Of a DNA stretch of 64,000 nucleotides, positions 19,661-27,990 are shown piece after piece. Under the pieces are notes generated by a model. That model was not told where the DNA came from. It made no database searches and worked only from the letters and a program-made list of their open reading frames with translations. The stretch covers positions 1,116,001 through 1,180,000 of the forward strand of contig NZ_PUHY01000012.1 in assembly GCF_002967765.1 (NCBI RefSeq). Direction: 5' to 3'. The stretch comes from Blastopirellula marina. Its GTDB lineage: Bacteria; Planctomycetota; Planctomycetia; Pirellulales; Pirellulaceae. A program made the position numbers and the translations under genes. Position 1 is the first letter of the stretch. Every line of letters starts with the position of its first letter.

Positions 19661-19689
19661 TTGATCTGATTTAAAAAGGTTCGTATTCT
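19661..19689 (+). promoter_or_regulatory. candidate sigma-70-type promoter
   Basis: TTGATC (19661-19666) and TATTCT (19684-19689) are separated by 17 bases, each matching the consensus in four of six positions. Transcription would begin near 19696, about 97 bases before the DUF1559 start. The rest of the 374-base gap after the kinase gene shows no gene. Confidence 0.45.
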
Positions 19690-19792
19690 AATTAATTCCT
19701 GTTGAGACTGTGTCTCTGTATTGGTAAGCCCGCATTTGCCAGCCAACCAAATCCCACCCACCTGCTTATTTACCTGCCTTGGGATTGCACAA

Positions 19793-20761
19793 ATGATTTA
19801 CCGCAAAGGGTTTACGCTCGTTGAGCTATTGGTCGTTATTGCCATTATTGGAATTCTAATCGCCATGCTTCTCCCTGCTGTGCAGCAGGCTCGGGAAGCA
19901 GCTCGGCGGATGCAGTGCTTGAATAACCTTAAGCAGATTGGCCTGGGCATGCAGAATTTCCACGCTGCTCATAACTGTTTCCCGACAAGCGTCTCCGGCG
20001 ACGGTGCGGCTCACTATTGGTGTGCTCAGCTGCTCCCGTACATGGAACAGAATCCGCTGGCCAACATCTACGATTACACCGTTCGGTTCAACGACATTAA
20101 GAATCGCGAGGCGGTTCAATATCCAGTGCCGTTCATGCTTTGCCCGAGCACTCCTGGCGGTCCAATTGAGCATCCCAAGTTCAAGCGATCGACCTCGTCG
20201 AGTCCGGATGAATGGAGTTCAATCGGAACCGATTACGCTGGTTCTGCTGGACCTCTTTCCAGTTTATGGAATAGCCCATCGGTGATCTCGTATCCCAAGC
20301 CGGGAAGTATTGACGGACTGTTCAAAGGTTCGGTGAAGCCGGGAGAAAAAGGGCGACGTATCCGTGACGTAACCGATGGGACTTCAAACTCCATCGGATT
20401 TGTTGAGTCGGCGGCGCGACCGCAGAAATGGCAAGGTAATAAGCAAGTTCCGGAATCGGGGCTCTACACGAGCGCTTCATCGAATTACGTTTCTGTTTGT
20501 AGTTGGGCAGAAGGCAATCTGTTTGCCGTTCGAGGATTTGAGTTTGATGGGAACGAGCCCGACGAGACCAAGCAGTGGAGTTACCCAGGGCCGGTTATGG
20601 TCAACGGTTCCAACTACTACGGTATCTACGCATTCCATTCTGGCGGGGCGAATGTCGCCTTGGTGGATGGTTCGGTACGATTTCTCGCCGAAACGACGAG
20701 TCCTGATATCGTCGCTTCCTTGCTGACAATCGCCAGTGGCGAAGTGGTAGGAGCCTACTAA
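19793..20761 (+). CDS. DUF1559 prepilin-like protein
   Basis: 322 residues from the ATG at 19793, chosen because it places the prepilin signal at the N-terminus: [20 protein letters not shown]. An earlier in-frame start at 19721 would add a Pro-rich leader unlike the family. The rest follows the DUF1559 plan: [40 protein letters not shown] and a C-terminal [17 protein letters not shown]. The stop overlaps the next gene's start by one base (TAATG), so this protein and the tri-heme peroxidase-like protein are translationally coupled. That points to a shared envelope task, unusual for DUF1559 genes, which mostly sit with small lipoproteins. Confidence 0.93.
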   Translation: MIYRKGFTLVELLVVIAIIGILIAMLLPAVQQAREAARRMQCLNNLKQIGLGMQNFHAAHNCFPTSVSGDGAAHYWCAQLLPYMEQNPLANIYDYTVRFNDIKNREAVQYPVPFMLCPSTPGGPIEHPKFKRSTSSSPDEWSSIGTDYAGSAGPLSSLWNSPSVISYPKPGSIDGLFKGSVKPGEKGRRIRDVTDGTSNSIGFVESAARPQKWQGNKQVPESGLYTSASSNYVSVCSWAEGNLFAVRGFEFDGNEPDETKQWSYPGPVMVNGSNYYGIYAFHSGGANVALVDGSVRFLAETTSPDIVASLLTIASGEVVGAY

Positions 20762-23268
20762 TGCGTTACGATTCGACAGACGCGATTCGAGCTCGACGTG
20801 TCGTATTGTTTGGTGCTCTGGTGTTGCTCGTGCTTTGTGGTGAGAGACTTTTTGCCCAGGCAACTTCGGCAGCGGTTTACCCCGTAGGACATACCTGGGA
20901 AGGCCTGCCAACTTCGGGCAAGCCACAGCCGGTGTATCATGCAGACAAAGACCATCCCGCAAACCGCCTTCACGCTCTGTTGTTTCTTGAGCATGTCGTA
21001 CCGGCAGAAATTCAGTCGCAACTTCCCGCGGAAATGGAGCGTAGCGGTCTAACTGCGGAAGCTTTCTATCAACCGAAGTGGTACTTCGGTAAACGAGAAG
21101 GAACCAAGGAAGATCGAAAGTGGTTTGGGGGCGATGTTCGTGTCAGCCCGGTCCGTGAGTTCGAGGGTGAGCGGCGTGCCGAACTCCTGAAGCTATTGAA
21201 GCAACTTGTCGCCCTTGATCCTGCCGAACGTAAGCAGTGGTTCGCGCAACCACTGCATCAAGTGCTAATGCAGTGGGATTTGATGAGCGTCTGGTGGCAA
21301 CTGGAAAAGAAGGGCACCGACGATCCTGAATTACTTGCTGCGTTTGCCAAAACGATTCAGGTATTGGCTCTTCCAGCCAAAATATTGCAAGAGTTGCCAT
21401 CTGGATATGAATCCTTGCAGAAGCATTTCGCTTCGGACCAGTTACCGGTCTCTACAAAAGAATTCTATCTGCCACGCGATCTGCAACTTGTGGATCGATC
21501 TTCTGATTCCCCGTGGGTCGAGATTGCTCGAAACAGTTCCGTCCTGTTTCAAGCTCATCGTTCTCTTCATGCCTCACGTGTTTATTTGAAGGCTGGAAGT
21601 CGCAGCGAAGCGGAGCAGTTGGTTGCTGCGGTTGGCGAAGTCGATACGAAAGAAATCGCTCAACGGCTTCTGGACGACGTAAAAACTGCCTTGGTGCAAT
21701 CGATCGTCGTTGTCGATGACCAACTGAAACCAGTGGCGACGCCCGTAGTGGACGAAGTCCGCGTGCGCGTAGTTAACAAACCATTCGAGCTTACGGCAGA
21801 TAATAAGAGTAGTAGTCGCGATGGCTCCTCGCATTGGATCTATCATCGCACTCGCGCCGGTTCGGTACTTGGGTCAGAGCAGCCGTTTCGTTTCGTGCCA
21901 GATACAGGTCAATCGCTATTCGTAGAATATGGCAGCTTGAAGCACGCGACCTATGCAGCTCAATGTGCCTTGTGTCATCGCATGACGAATAATGGAGGCC
22001 AGTCTCCGTTCTCGATTCGCTCGTTGTCGACGCACATGCAACCCCGCGTCGCCGAGCCAAACCAGCGATTTCAATTGGCCGAAGCCGAGATGTCGGACGT
22101 GGTCGAAGCCCTTAAGAAAAGACTGGCAGGCTCTTCACCAATTCAACCAGTTGCGAGCAATGGACGCCTGAAGCCTCGTCCCGAAACTTCCGAGCAGGAG
22201 CGAACCAAGCGAGCTGCAGAGCTCCGAGAGATTTACACGCAACCATCGGATAAGTGGCCGGCACCAAATGTCGATGCTGACGTGTCATGGAAGGAAATCG
22301 GTTTGCTGCCGGAGGTCACCCATCCAGAAAGCAATCCCTACAACGAAGCGAAAGAAGCCTTGGGACATGCGTTGTTCTTTGATCCTCGCCTATCAGGCAG
22401 CGGACAGATGGCGTGTGCATCGTGCCACGATCCTGACTTGGCTTGGAGCGATGGACGCACAACCAGCTTCGGTCACTCGCGGAAGATGCTTACTCGCAAC
22501 GCGCCAACGACTCGTTTCGCGGCCTTTCAAGATCAGTTCTTCTGGGATGGTCGCGCATTGACGCTGGAAGAACAAGCGGTGGCGGTACTGTTGAATCCTG
22601 ATGAAATGCACGCCAGTCCCGATCATGTGCGAAACGTCGTCGCTTCGATCACGCCGTATCAAAAGCTATTCGGTGAAGCGTTCGGCAACGAGGAAGTTAC
22701 CATCGAGCGGGTCGGTCAAGCGATTGCTTGCTTTGAACGGATGGCCGTGCATGGACGCACGCGATTCGATGCATTCATGAAGGGTAAGACCAACGTGATG
22801 TCAGATGCGGCGATTCGCGGGATGGATCTCTTCCGTCGTGATGCACGCTGTATGAACTGCCATCACGGGCCACTGTTTAGTGACGGCCAATTTCATGATG
22901 TCGGGCTCAGTTACTACGGTCGCAAGTTTGAAGATTTGGGACGCTACAACATCACCGGCCAAGCCGAGGATGTCGGACGCTTTCGTACGCCAACATTGCG
23001 CGATGTCACCGCGACGGGGCCGTTGATGCACAATGGTCTTTTTCAGTTGGCTGGCGTTCTGAATATGTATAACGCTGGGATGCCAACACTGAAGCGGAAA
23101 GATCATCAGCAGGACGACGACTTGTTTCCGACGAAATCACCTCACTTGAAACCGTTAGGCCTGAACAAGCACGATTTGGAAGACTTGGCCGCGTTTCTAT
23201 CGACTTTAGAAGAACCGAAGTTACGTGTGCGACCGCCAGAATTGCCTGGGTTGCATCCAGCTCCATAA
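20761..23268 (+). CDS. tri-heme cytochrome c peroxidase/MauG-like protein
   Basis: 835 residues with a signal peptide (core VVLFGALVLLVLC). There are three CxxCH heme c motifs: C402 (CALCH), C552 (CASCH) and C697 (CMNCH). The last two lie in the standard di-heme cytochrome c peroxidase/MauG fold (about 520-815), with ALFFDPRLSGSGQMACASCH and FRTPTLRDVTATGPLMHNG. The first belongs to a long N-terminal region (about 40-440) not found in simple peroxidases. Di-heme members reduce hydrogen peroxide or oxidise protein side chains in the periplasm. The start overlaps the DUF1559 stop, so the two are made together; oxidative processing of that surface protein is a speculative possibility. A strong terminator follows. 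Confidence 0.9.
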   Translation: MRYDSTDAIRARRVVLFGALVLLVLCGERLFAQATSAAVYPVGHTWEGLPTSGKPQPVYHADKDHPANRLHALLFLEHVVPAEIQSQLPAEMERSGLTAEAFYQPKWYFGKREGTKEDRKWFGGDVRVSPVREFEGERRAELLKLLKQLVALDPAERKQWFAQPLHQVLMQWDLMSVWWQLEKKGTDDPELLAAFAKTIQVLALPAKILQELPSGYESLQKHFASDQLPVSTKEFYLPRDLQLVDRSSDSPWVEIARNSSVLFQAHRSLHASRVYLKAGSRSEAEQLVAAVGEVDTKEIAQRLLDDVKTALVQSIVVVDDQLKPVATPVVDEVRVRVVNKPFELTADNKSSSRDGSSHWIYHRTRAGSVLGSEQPFRFVPDTGQSLFVEYGSLKHATYAAQCALCHRMTNNGGQSPFSIRSLSTHMQPRVAEPNQRFQLAEAEMSDVVEALKKRLAGSSPIQPVASNGRLKPRPETSEQERTKRAAELREIYTQPSDKWPAPNVDADVSWKEIGLLPEVTHPESNPYNEAKEALGHALFFDPRLSGSGQMACASCHDPDLAWSDGRTTSFGHSRKMLTRNAPTTRFAAFQDQFFWDGRALTLEEQAVAVLLNPDEMHASPDHVRNVVASITPYQKLFGEAFGNEEVTIERVGQAIACFERMAVHGRTRFDAFMKGKTNVMSDAAIRGMDLFRRDARCMNCHHGPLFSDGQFHDVGLSYYGRKFEDLGRYNITGQAEDVGRFRTPTLRDVTATGPLMHNGLFQLAGVLNMYNAGMPTLKRKDHQQDDDLFPTKSPHLKPLGLNKHDLEDLAAFLSTLEEPKLRVRPPELPGLHPAP

Positions 23269-23301
23269 ACGTATTTGTTCCAGCGTACTGCCGAACCAAT
23301 A

Positions 23302-23337
23302 GCCGCTTTGTCGTTCGATCAAGCGGCTTTTCTTTTT
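23302..23337 (+). terminator. intrinsic terminator after the peroxidase gene
   Basis: GCCGCTT (23303-23309) pairs with AAGCGGC (23321-23327) and is followed by TTTTCTTTTT. It lies 34 bases after the stop. The remaining bases to 23585 show no gene; GGAAAGG just before 23586 is the next ribosome site. Confidence 0.75.
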
Positions 23338-23585
23338 GCTTGGTGCTTATCTCGTGGAACTTCGAGGGCTCGTTACCATGGCTCCTCTAATGGATTGTTT
23401 CCAAGAAGAGTCTCCATGACGCGAATACACAGATGAGCCGAATGCTTTATCGGTCAAGGGAACTCACGGAAGGCGCAATCGCAAGAATTCACAGAGAAAT
23501 CGGTGTTTCTTCATGCGTGTGACTCTAAAATCGATGCAGCGGCGTTCCCCATTTTGTGCGGTTTGTTTTTGGAAAGGCCGAAGTC

Positions 23586-24290
23586 ATGTCTCGCCCGGTA
23601 GCTTGTTTGTCCCTGTTTATCTTGGCGTTATTTGTGTTCTCGCCTCCTGCCTGGGCGCAAGACGAGTCAACGCCGGAAACCCCTTCCACGCCCATGGTTG
23701 AAGATGCTGCAGCACCGGAAGCTGACACGGCCGAGGAAGTGGCGAAGGAGCCTGCGGCAGAAGTTGAAACGGATGCTGAGGTTGCTGCCCCCGAACCTAA
23801 GGAAATCAAAGAGCCTCCAACGGAGATGCCTAAGGATATTGAAGATTTGGCCGACAAGGTGGATGGATCGACGACAGCCAAAGAGACATCCGCGGGAATC
23901 TTAACACCGATTTACATGTTGGCCGAAGCATTTTCGTTTCCGCTGTTCCACTGGGTGGCGTTCTCGTTGATGTTTGCTGGTGTGGTCAGCTTTGCACTCC
24001 AGTTGGTAATCGGTAAGCTGGTCGTCATGGCTCACCTTGGATTCAGCCCTCGCGAGATCATTTCCGATGTGTTTGGTTTCGTAATCAGCGTGATTGGTTT
24101 GGTACTGACAACGCAGGCAGCCGCTGAGAATTCAAGCTTTACGCAGAGTCCTTTCCTTGTGATTTCAGCGAGTATCGTCGGTGCGATCTTCGGTTTGTTG
24201 ATGTACTTCTGGGGGCAAGCTCAGGAAGTGGAAGCTGTTAGGGGCCGTAAAGCGGTCGCTGCTGAGCTTAAGGCGAAGCAAGCAAAGTAA
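23586..24290 (+). CDS. membrane protein with acidic Ala/Glu/Pro linker (234 aa)
   Basis: The ATG at 23586 gives a clean signal peptide (LSLFILALFVFSPPAWAQ) with GGAAAGG nearby. Residues 25-100 are a low-complexity Glu/Ala/Pro/Thr linker. Three membrane helices follow at about 118-147, 161-180 and 188-210, ending in a basic Lys/Ala-rich tail. No family recognised. Planctomycetes often carry such exported proteins with acidic linkers; function unknown. It is followed 44 bases later by the DUF1572 gene. Confidence 0.7.
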   Translation: MSRPVACLSLFILALFVFSPPAWAQDESTPETPSTPMVEDAAAPEADTAEEVAKEPAAEVETDAEVAAPEPKEIKEPPTEMPKDIEDLADKVDGSTTAKETSAGILTPIYMLAEAFSFPLFHWVAFSLMFAGVVSFALQLVIGKLVVMAHLGFSPREIISDVFGFVISVIGLVLTTQAAAENSSFTQSPFLVISASIVGAIFGLLMYFWGQAQEVEAVRGRKAVAAELKAKQAK

Positions 24291-24334
24291 GTTTTTGAGT
24301 TACGCGAGAAAGTATCGGTTGCAGGTTTTGCTGA

Positions 24335-24910
24335 ATGAATGATGTTAATCCCTGGACAGATGCTCTTCGCGAATCGGTCAACTCGTATCGTCAAATGATC
24401 GATGCGACCCTTGATCAGCTAACCGACGACGAATTCTTTCAACGTCCCGCGGCGGAAGTCAATTCCGTCGCGGTTTTGCTTCGTCATCTCGGAGGGAATC
24501 TTGCCAGCCGTTGGACCGACTTTCAGTCAACCGACGGCGAAAAAGAGAGCCGTAATCGTGACGAGGAGTTCACCGACTGGCCGGGCGACCGACCGTCGCT
24601 CATTGCCTATTTCGACGATGGCTGGCAAACGCTGCTCTCCGCGATCGACGAGGCCAACTCTCTTGATCCACTCACGCCGATCTTTATTCGTGGTGAATCG
24701 CAAACGCTAGCAAGTGCTTTCGTGCGATCTCTGACGCATCTCTCATATCACGTTGGGCAGATATCGCTCATTGCTCGTACGGTGCATCAAGGAACCTGGC
24801 GTTGGCTGACGATCGCACCCGGCGAAAGCCAACGGCACAATGAGCAAACTTGGGGAACTCCGCAAAGTCGCAACATTCACGGCGAGAGGAAGGACGAGCA
24901 GGGGAATTGA
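24335..24910 (+). CDS. DUF1572 / DinB-like protein
   Basis: 191 residues, soluble, four-helix-bundle pattern. MIDATLDQLTDDEFFQRP near the N-terminus and SVAVLLRHLGGNLASRW, then LTHLSYHVGQI, give the three His positions expected for the metal site of the DinB/YfiT superfamily. This subgroup is DUF1572 (B. subtilis YisU-like). Members are thought to be metal-dependent, some acting as thiol transferases; this one's substrate is unknown. A second DinB-like gene occurs at 45006 but belongs to another subgroup. Confidence 0.82.
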   Translation: MNDVNPWTDALRESVNSYRQMIDATLDQLTDDEFFQRPAAEVNSVAVLLRHLGGNLASRWTDFQSTDGEKESRNRDEEFTDWPGDRPSLIAYFDDGWQTLLSAIDEANSLDPLTPIFIRGESQTLASAFVRSLTHLSYHVGQISLIARTVHQGTWRWLTIAPGESQRHNEQTWGTPQSRNIHGERKDEQGN

Positions 24911-25052
24911 ATCCCGAGAAAGAGGGCATTTTTCTTACAAGATCGATGCCAGATTGGTAGAATAACGTTCCGCTGGGTGGTGTCCGCTACCTGCGGAATC
25001 TTGTTCGGCACGCTTCTTCTCACTGAATTCTCTCGTATCACAAGGCGGAACG

Positions 25053-26627
25053 ATGTTTCGCAAAACAAATACGGCGGCAAGTTGGGGGTTTGCTTTCAGC
25101 TTGTCTTGGTTCGTTATTGGCTTCCCTGCTATGGCCGGCGCGGAAGAATTGTCGTCGGACGAAACTGCCCAAATGCACGCGATGGCGGCACGCATCGACG
25201 AGTTGATCCTGGCAAAGCTGAACACGGAAAAGACCCCGCCTGCACCACTGGCCAGTGATGGAGAGTTCGTCCGTCGAGCCTATCTCGATTTAGTAGGTAG
25301 TATTCCATCGGTCGCTCAAACCCGAGCCTACCTGGAGGAGGCTTCACCCGACAAGCGGGAGAAGCTGATCGCTCAACTGTTGAAATCGCCCGCCCACCCA
25401 ACCCACTTGGCCAACACATGGCGGGCCTTAGTTCTCGAACCAACTGACGACCCGGCCAGTTTGCAGAATGAACAAGGGCTGCAGCAGTGGCTTCGTGGAA
25501 AGTTCAGCGAGAACGTCCGGTACGATCGCCTGGTCGAAGCGTTCCTCACGGCTACCCAAGGGAACGACGGTCCTGGCTATTTCTATGCCGCTCAGGAACT
25601 GAAGCCAGAATTACTCGCTGCGGAGACTTCGCGAATCTTTTTGGGGCTCCAGCTTGAATGTGCCCAGTGTCACGATCACCCATTCGATCGCTGGAAGCAG
25701 CGTGACTTCTGGGGAGTTGCCGCGTTCTTCGCCCAGCTGGAACGACCTAATAACGACAATAACCTAGGATTGGGACGGTTCGATATTGTCGACCGCAGCA
25801 GCGGCGAGGTGACGATTCCGGAGACGGAAGAAGTGGTGAAGCCGTCGTTTCCTGGGACCGACGCCGACTATGCTTCGTTTGGTGGGACGCGACGCCAGCA
25901 ATTGGCGATCTGGATGGTTTCGCGAGACAACCCGTTCATGCCTCGCCGAGCGGTGAACTGGGCCTGGGCGCACATGATGGGGCGTGGAATCGTTCATCCA
26001 GCCGACGATATGTCGCCGCAGAATCTTCCGAGCCATCCTGAACTTCTCGACGAATTGACAACTTATTTCGTCAAGTCAGGTTTCGACATGCGATTGCTCC
26101 TTCAGACGATCGCGATCACCGACACTTACGCTCGCAGTAGTGAGGCGGTTTCCGAATCGGAAGCCCCGCCTGAACTTTTCGCCCGAATGGCGGTCAAGTC
26201 GCTCACGCCCGAGCAGCTTTACGATGCCTTACTCAAGGTGGGCTTGTTACGGACTGGTGTCGAGGCCAACCTCAATGATGGCATGCGGGTGCAGTTCGTA
26301 GCTCGGATGCGAACTTCGGGGAAAGATCGCACGACATTTGATACTGGTATGCCTCAGGCTTTGGCGCTGATGAATGGTCCGCCAGTTTCCACGGCAACCA
26401 GCCCGGAAACGAGCGGACTGTTGAAAGCGATGTCGGCTCCTTTCCTATCGGATGAGCAGCGATTGAACGTCGTGTTTCTGGCAGCCTATAGTCGCGAACC
26501 GAATCAGCAAGAGCTTGCTCGTTATCAAGAATTTCTCAAGTCAGCTTCTCCCTCAGAGAAATCCAAAGCCTTGGGTGATGTCCTGTGGGTTTTGGCGAAC
26601 AGCGCCGAATTCATGTTGAATCACTAA
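25053..26627 (+). CDS. DUF1549/DUF1553 domain protein
   Basis: 524 residues with a signal peptide (about 1-30). The DUF1549 domain (about 45-240) opens with GEFVRRAYLDLVGSIPS and holds one heme-c-like CAQCH at about 203-207 within the family motif ECAQCHDHPFDRW. DUF1553 (about 265-505) includes FMPRRAVNWAWAHMMGRG and SLTPEQLYDALLK. This pairing is nearly confined to Planctomycetes and relatives, where it is usually followed by a DUF1501 gene, as here 21 bases later. Unlike many members it has no N-terminal cytochrome (PSD1) domain. A role in polysaccharide use has been proposed for the family on genomic context; no activity is proven. Confidence 0.92.
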   Translation: MFRKTNTAASWGFAFSLSWFVIGFPAMAGAEELSSDETAQMHAMAARIDELILAKLNTEKTPPAPLASDGEFVRRAYLDLVGSIPSVAQTRAYLEEASPDKREKLIAQLLKSPAHPTHLANTWRALVLEPTDDPASLQNEQGLQQWLRGKFSENVRYDRLVEAFLTATQGNDGPGYFYAAQELKPELLAAETSRIFLGLQLECAQCHDHPFDRWKQRDFWGVAAFFAQLERPNNDNNLGLGRFDIVDRSSGEVTIPETEEVVKPSFPGTDADYASFGGTRRQQLAIWMVSRDNPFMPRRAVNWAWAHMMGRGIVHPADDMSPQNLPSHPELLDELTTYFVKSGFDMRLLLQTIAITDTYARSSEAVSESEAPPELFARMAVKSLTPEQLYDALLKVGLLRTGVEANLNDGMRVQFVARMRTSGKDRTTFDTGMPQALALMNGPPVSTATSPETSGLLKAMSAPFLSDEQRLNVVFLAAYSREPNQQELARYQEFLKSASPSEKSKALGDVLWVLANSAEFMLNH

Positions 26628-26648
26628 CTCCATTCTTTCAGCCGAGTA

Positions 26649-27989
26649 ATGCGGATGAACGTTTCCAACTTCTCCAGGCGACGGTTTCTTCAGACTTCTG
26701 CAGCCATGCTGGGGGCAGCCAGTTGTGCTTGGTTGCCACAGTTTGCCGCAGCGGCAGGACCAGATCCTTCCCGCAAACGAAGCTGTATCTTGCTGTGGAT
26801 GGCTGGTGGACCAACTCAGACCGATACCTTTGATATGAAGCCTGGACATGCCAACGGGGGTGAATTCAAAGAAGCTGAAACTAACGTTCCCGGTTTGCGA
26901 TTTAGCGAGCACTTCGGTGGCCTTGCACGTCAGGCCGACAAGCTGGCAGTTCTACGTGGAATGAGCACCAAAGAAGGAGATCATCAACGCGGCACCTACT
27001 TGATGCACACCGGGCAGCGGCCTGGCGGGCCGCTTAATTATCCGTCGATCGGAGCCTCGCTGGCCAAGGCAATGGCCAACCGTGATACCACGCTGCCCAA
27101 CTATGTCGCTGTAAATCCAGGGGCGTTCCTCAGTGGCGCGGCCTTAGGACCAGGCTTCTTAGGACCACGTTACGCGGCCGCAACCGTCGGTGCACGGGGA
27201 AATCGTCCGACAGGTCCTCAGCCGATAGAAGATTCAGATCAACTTGCTGATCTTGGCGTTGATTTCCTCTCGTTACCTCCAGGCATTGATCAAGATCGGC
27301 ACGATGCTCGACTGGCGTTGTGGAAGCAGCAGCAACAACAGTTTCTCTCCGGTCATCCTTCCGGAGCCGCGGAAGCTCAAGCAACCATTTTTCAATCGGC
27401 CGTGAAGATGATGCATCCCGAAGCAGCCTCTGCCTTCGATCTGTCTCAGGAACGCACCGAGGTTCGCGAATCGTACGGTCGTGGAACTTTCGGACAAGGC
27501 TGTTTGATCGCTCGCCGCCTGGTTGAGCGTGGGGTTCCGTTTGTAGAAGTCACCTTGGGCGGTAACGGGTTAGGCTGGGATACGCATCAAAACAACTTCA
27601 ATACGGTCAAGCGTTTGTCAGAAGAGCTCGACCAAGGTTGGAGTACCCTGATGACCGAGTTGGCAGATCGTGGCTTACTGGAATCGACCACCATTTGCTG
27701 GATGGGTGAATTCGGGCGGACGCCGAACATCAATAACAACGCAGGACGTGATCACTTCCCTGACGCATGGAGCTGCGTGCTTTCCGGTGGAGGTATTGCT
27801 GGTGGCCAGGCATACGGTAAGACGGATGAAGCTGGCATGGAGGTGACCGAGAACAAGACAGAGGTGCAAGATCTGTTGGCGACCCTTTGTCGAGCCGTTG
27901 GCGTTGATCCAACCACGGAGCATTACTCACCCCAGGCTCGGCCGATCAAGATATCGGAAGGGTCTCCGATTGATCAGGTGTTGGTCTAA
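26649..27989 (+). CDS. DUF1501 protein (Tat-exported)
   Basis: 446 residues. The N-terminus NFSRRRFLQTSAAMLGAAS is a twin-arginine signal, so the protein is exported folded. The body matches DUF1501, a family of the alkaline phosphatase/sulfatase superfamily: CILLWMAGGPTQTDTFD, LRGMSTKEGDHQRGTYLMHT, FVEVTLGGNGLGWDTHQNN and WMGEFGRTPNINN supply the likely metal-binding Asp, His and Glu residues. It sits between the DUF1549/DUF1553 gene and the EF-hand lipoprotein gene, the latter beginning one base after its stop, so all three are one operon. Confidence 0.93.
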   Translation: MRMNVSNFSRRRFLQTSAAMLGAASCAWLPQFAAAAGPDPSRKRSCILLWMAGGPTQTDTFDMKPGHANGGEFKEAETNVPGLRFSEHFGGLARQADKLAVLRGMSTKEGDHQRGTYLMHTGQRPGGPLNYPSIGASLAKAMANRDTTLPNYVAVNPGAFLSGAALGPGFLGPRYAAATVGARGNRPTGPQPIEDSDQLADLGVDFLSLPPGIDQDRHDARLALWKQQQQQFLSGHPSGAAEAQATIFQSAVKMMHPEAASAFDLSQERTEVRESYGRGTFGQGCLIARRLVERGVPFVEVTLGGNGLGWDTHQNNFNTVKRLSEELDQGWSTLMTELADRGLLESTTICWMGEFGRTPNINNNAGRDHFPDAWSCVLSGGGIAGGQAYGKTDEAGMEVTENKTEVQDLLATLCRAVGVDPTTEHYSPQARPIKISEGSPIDQVLV

Positions 27990-27990
27990 C

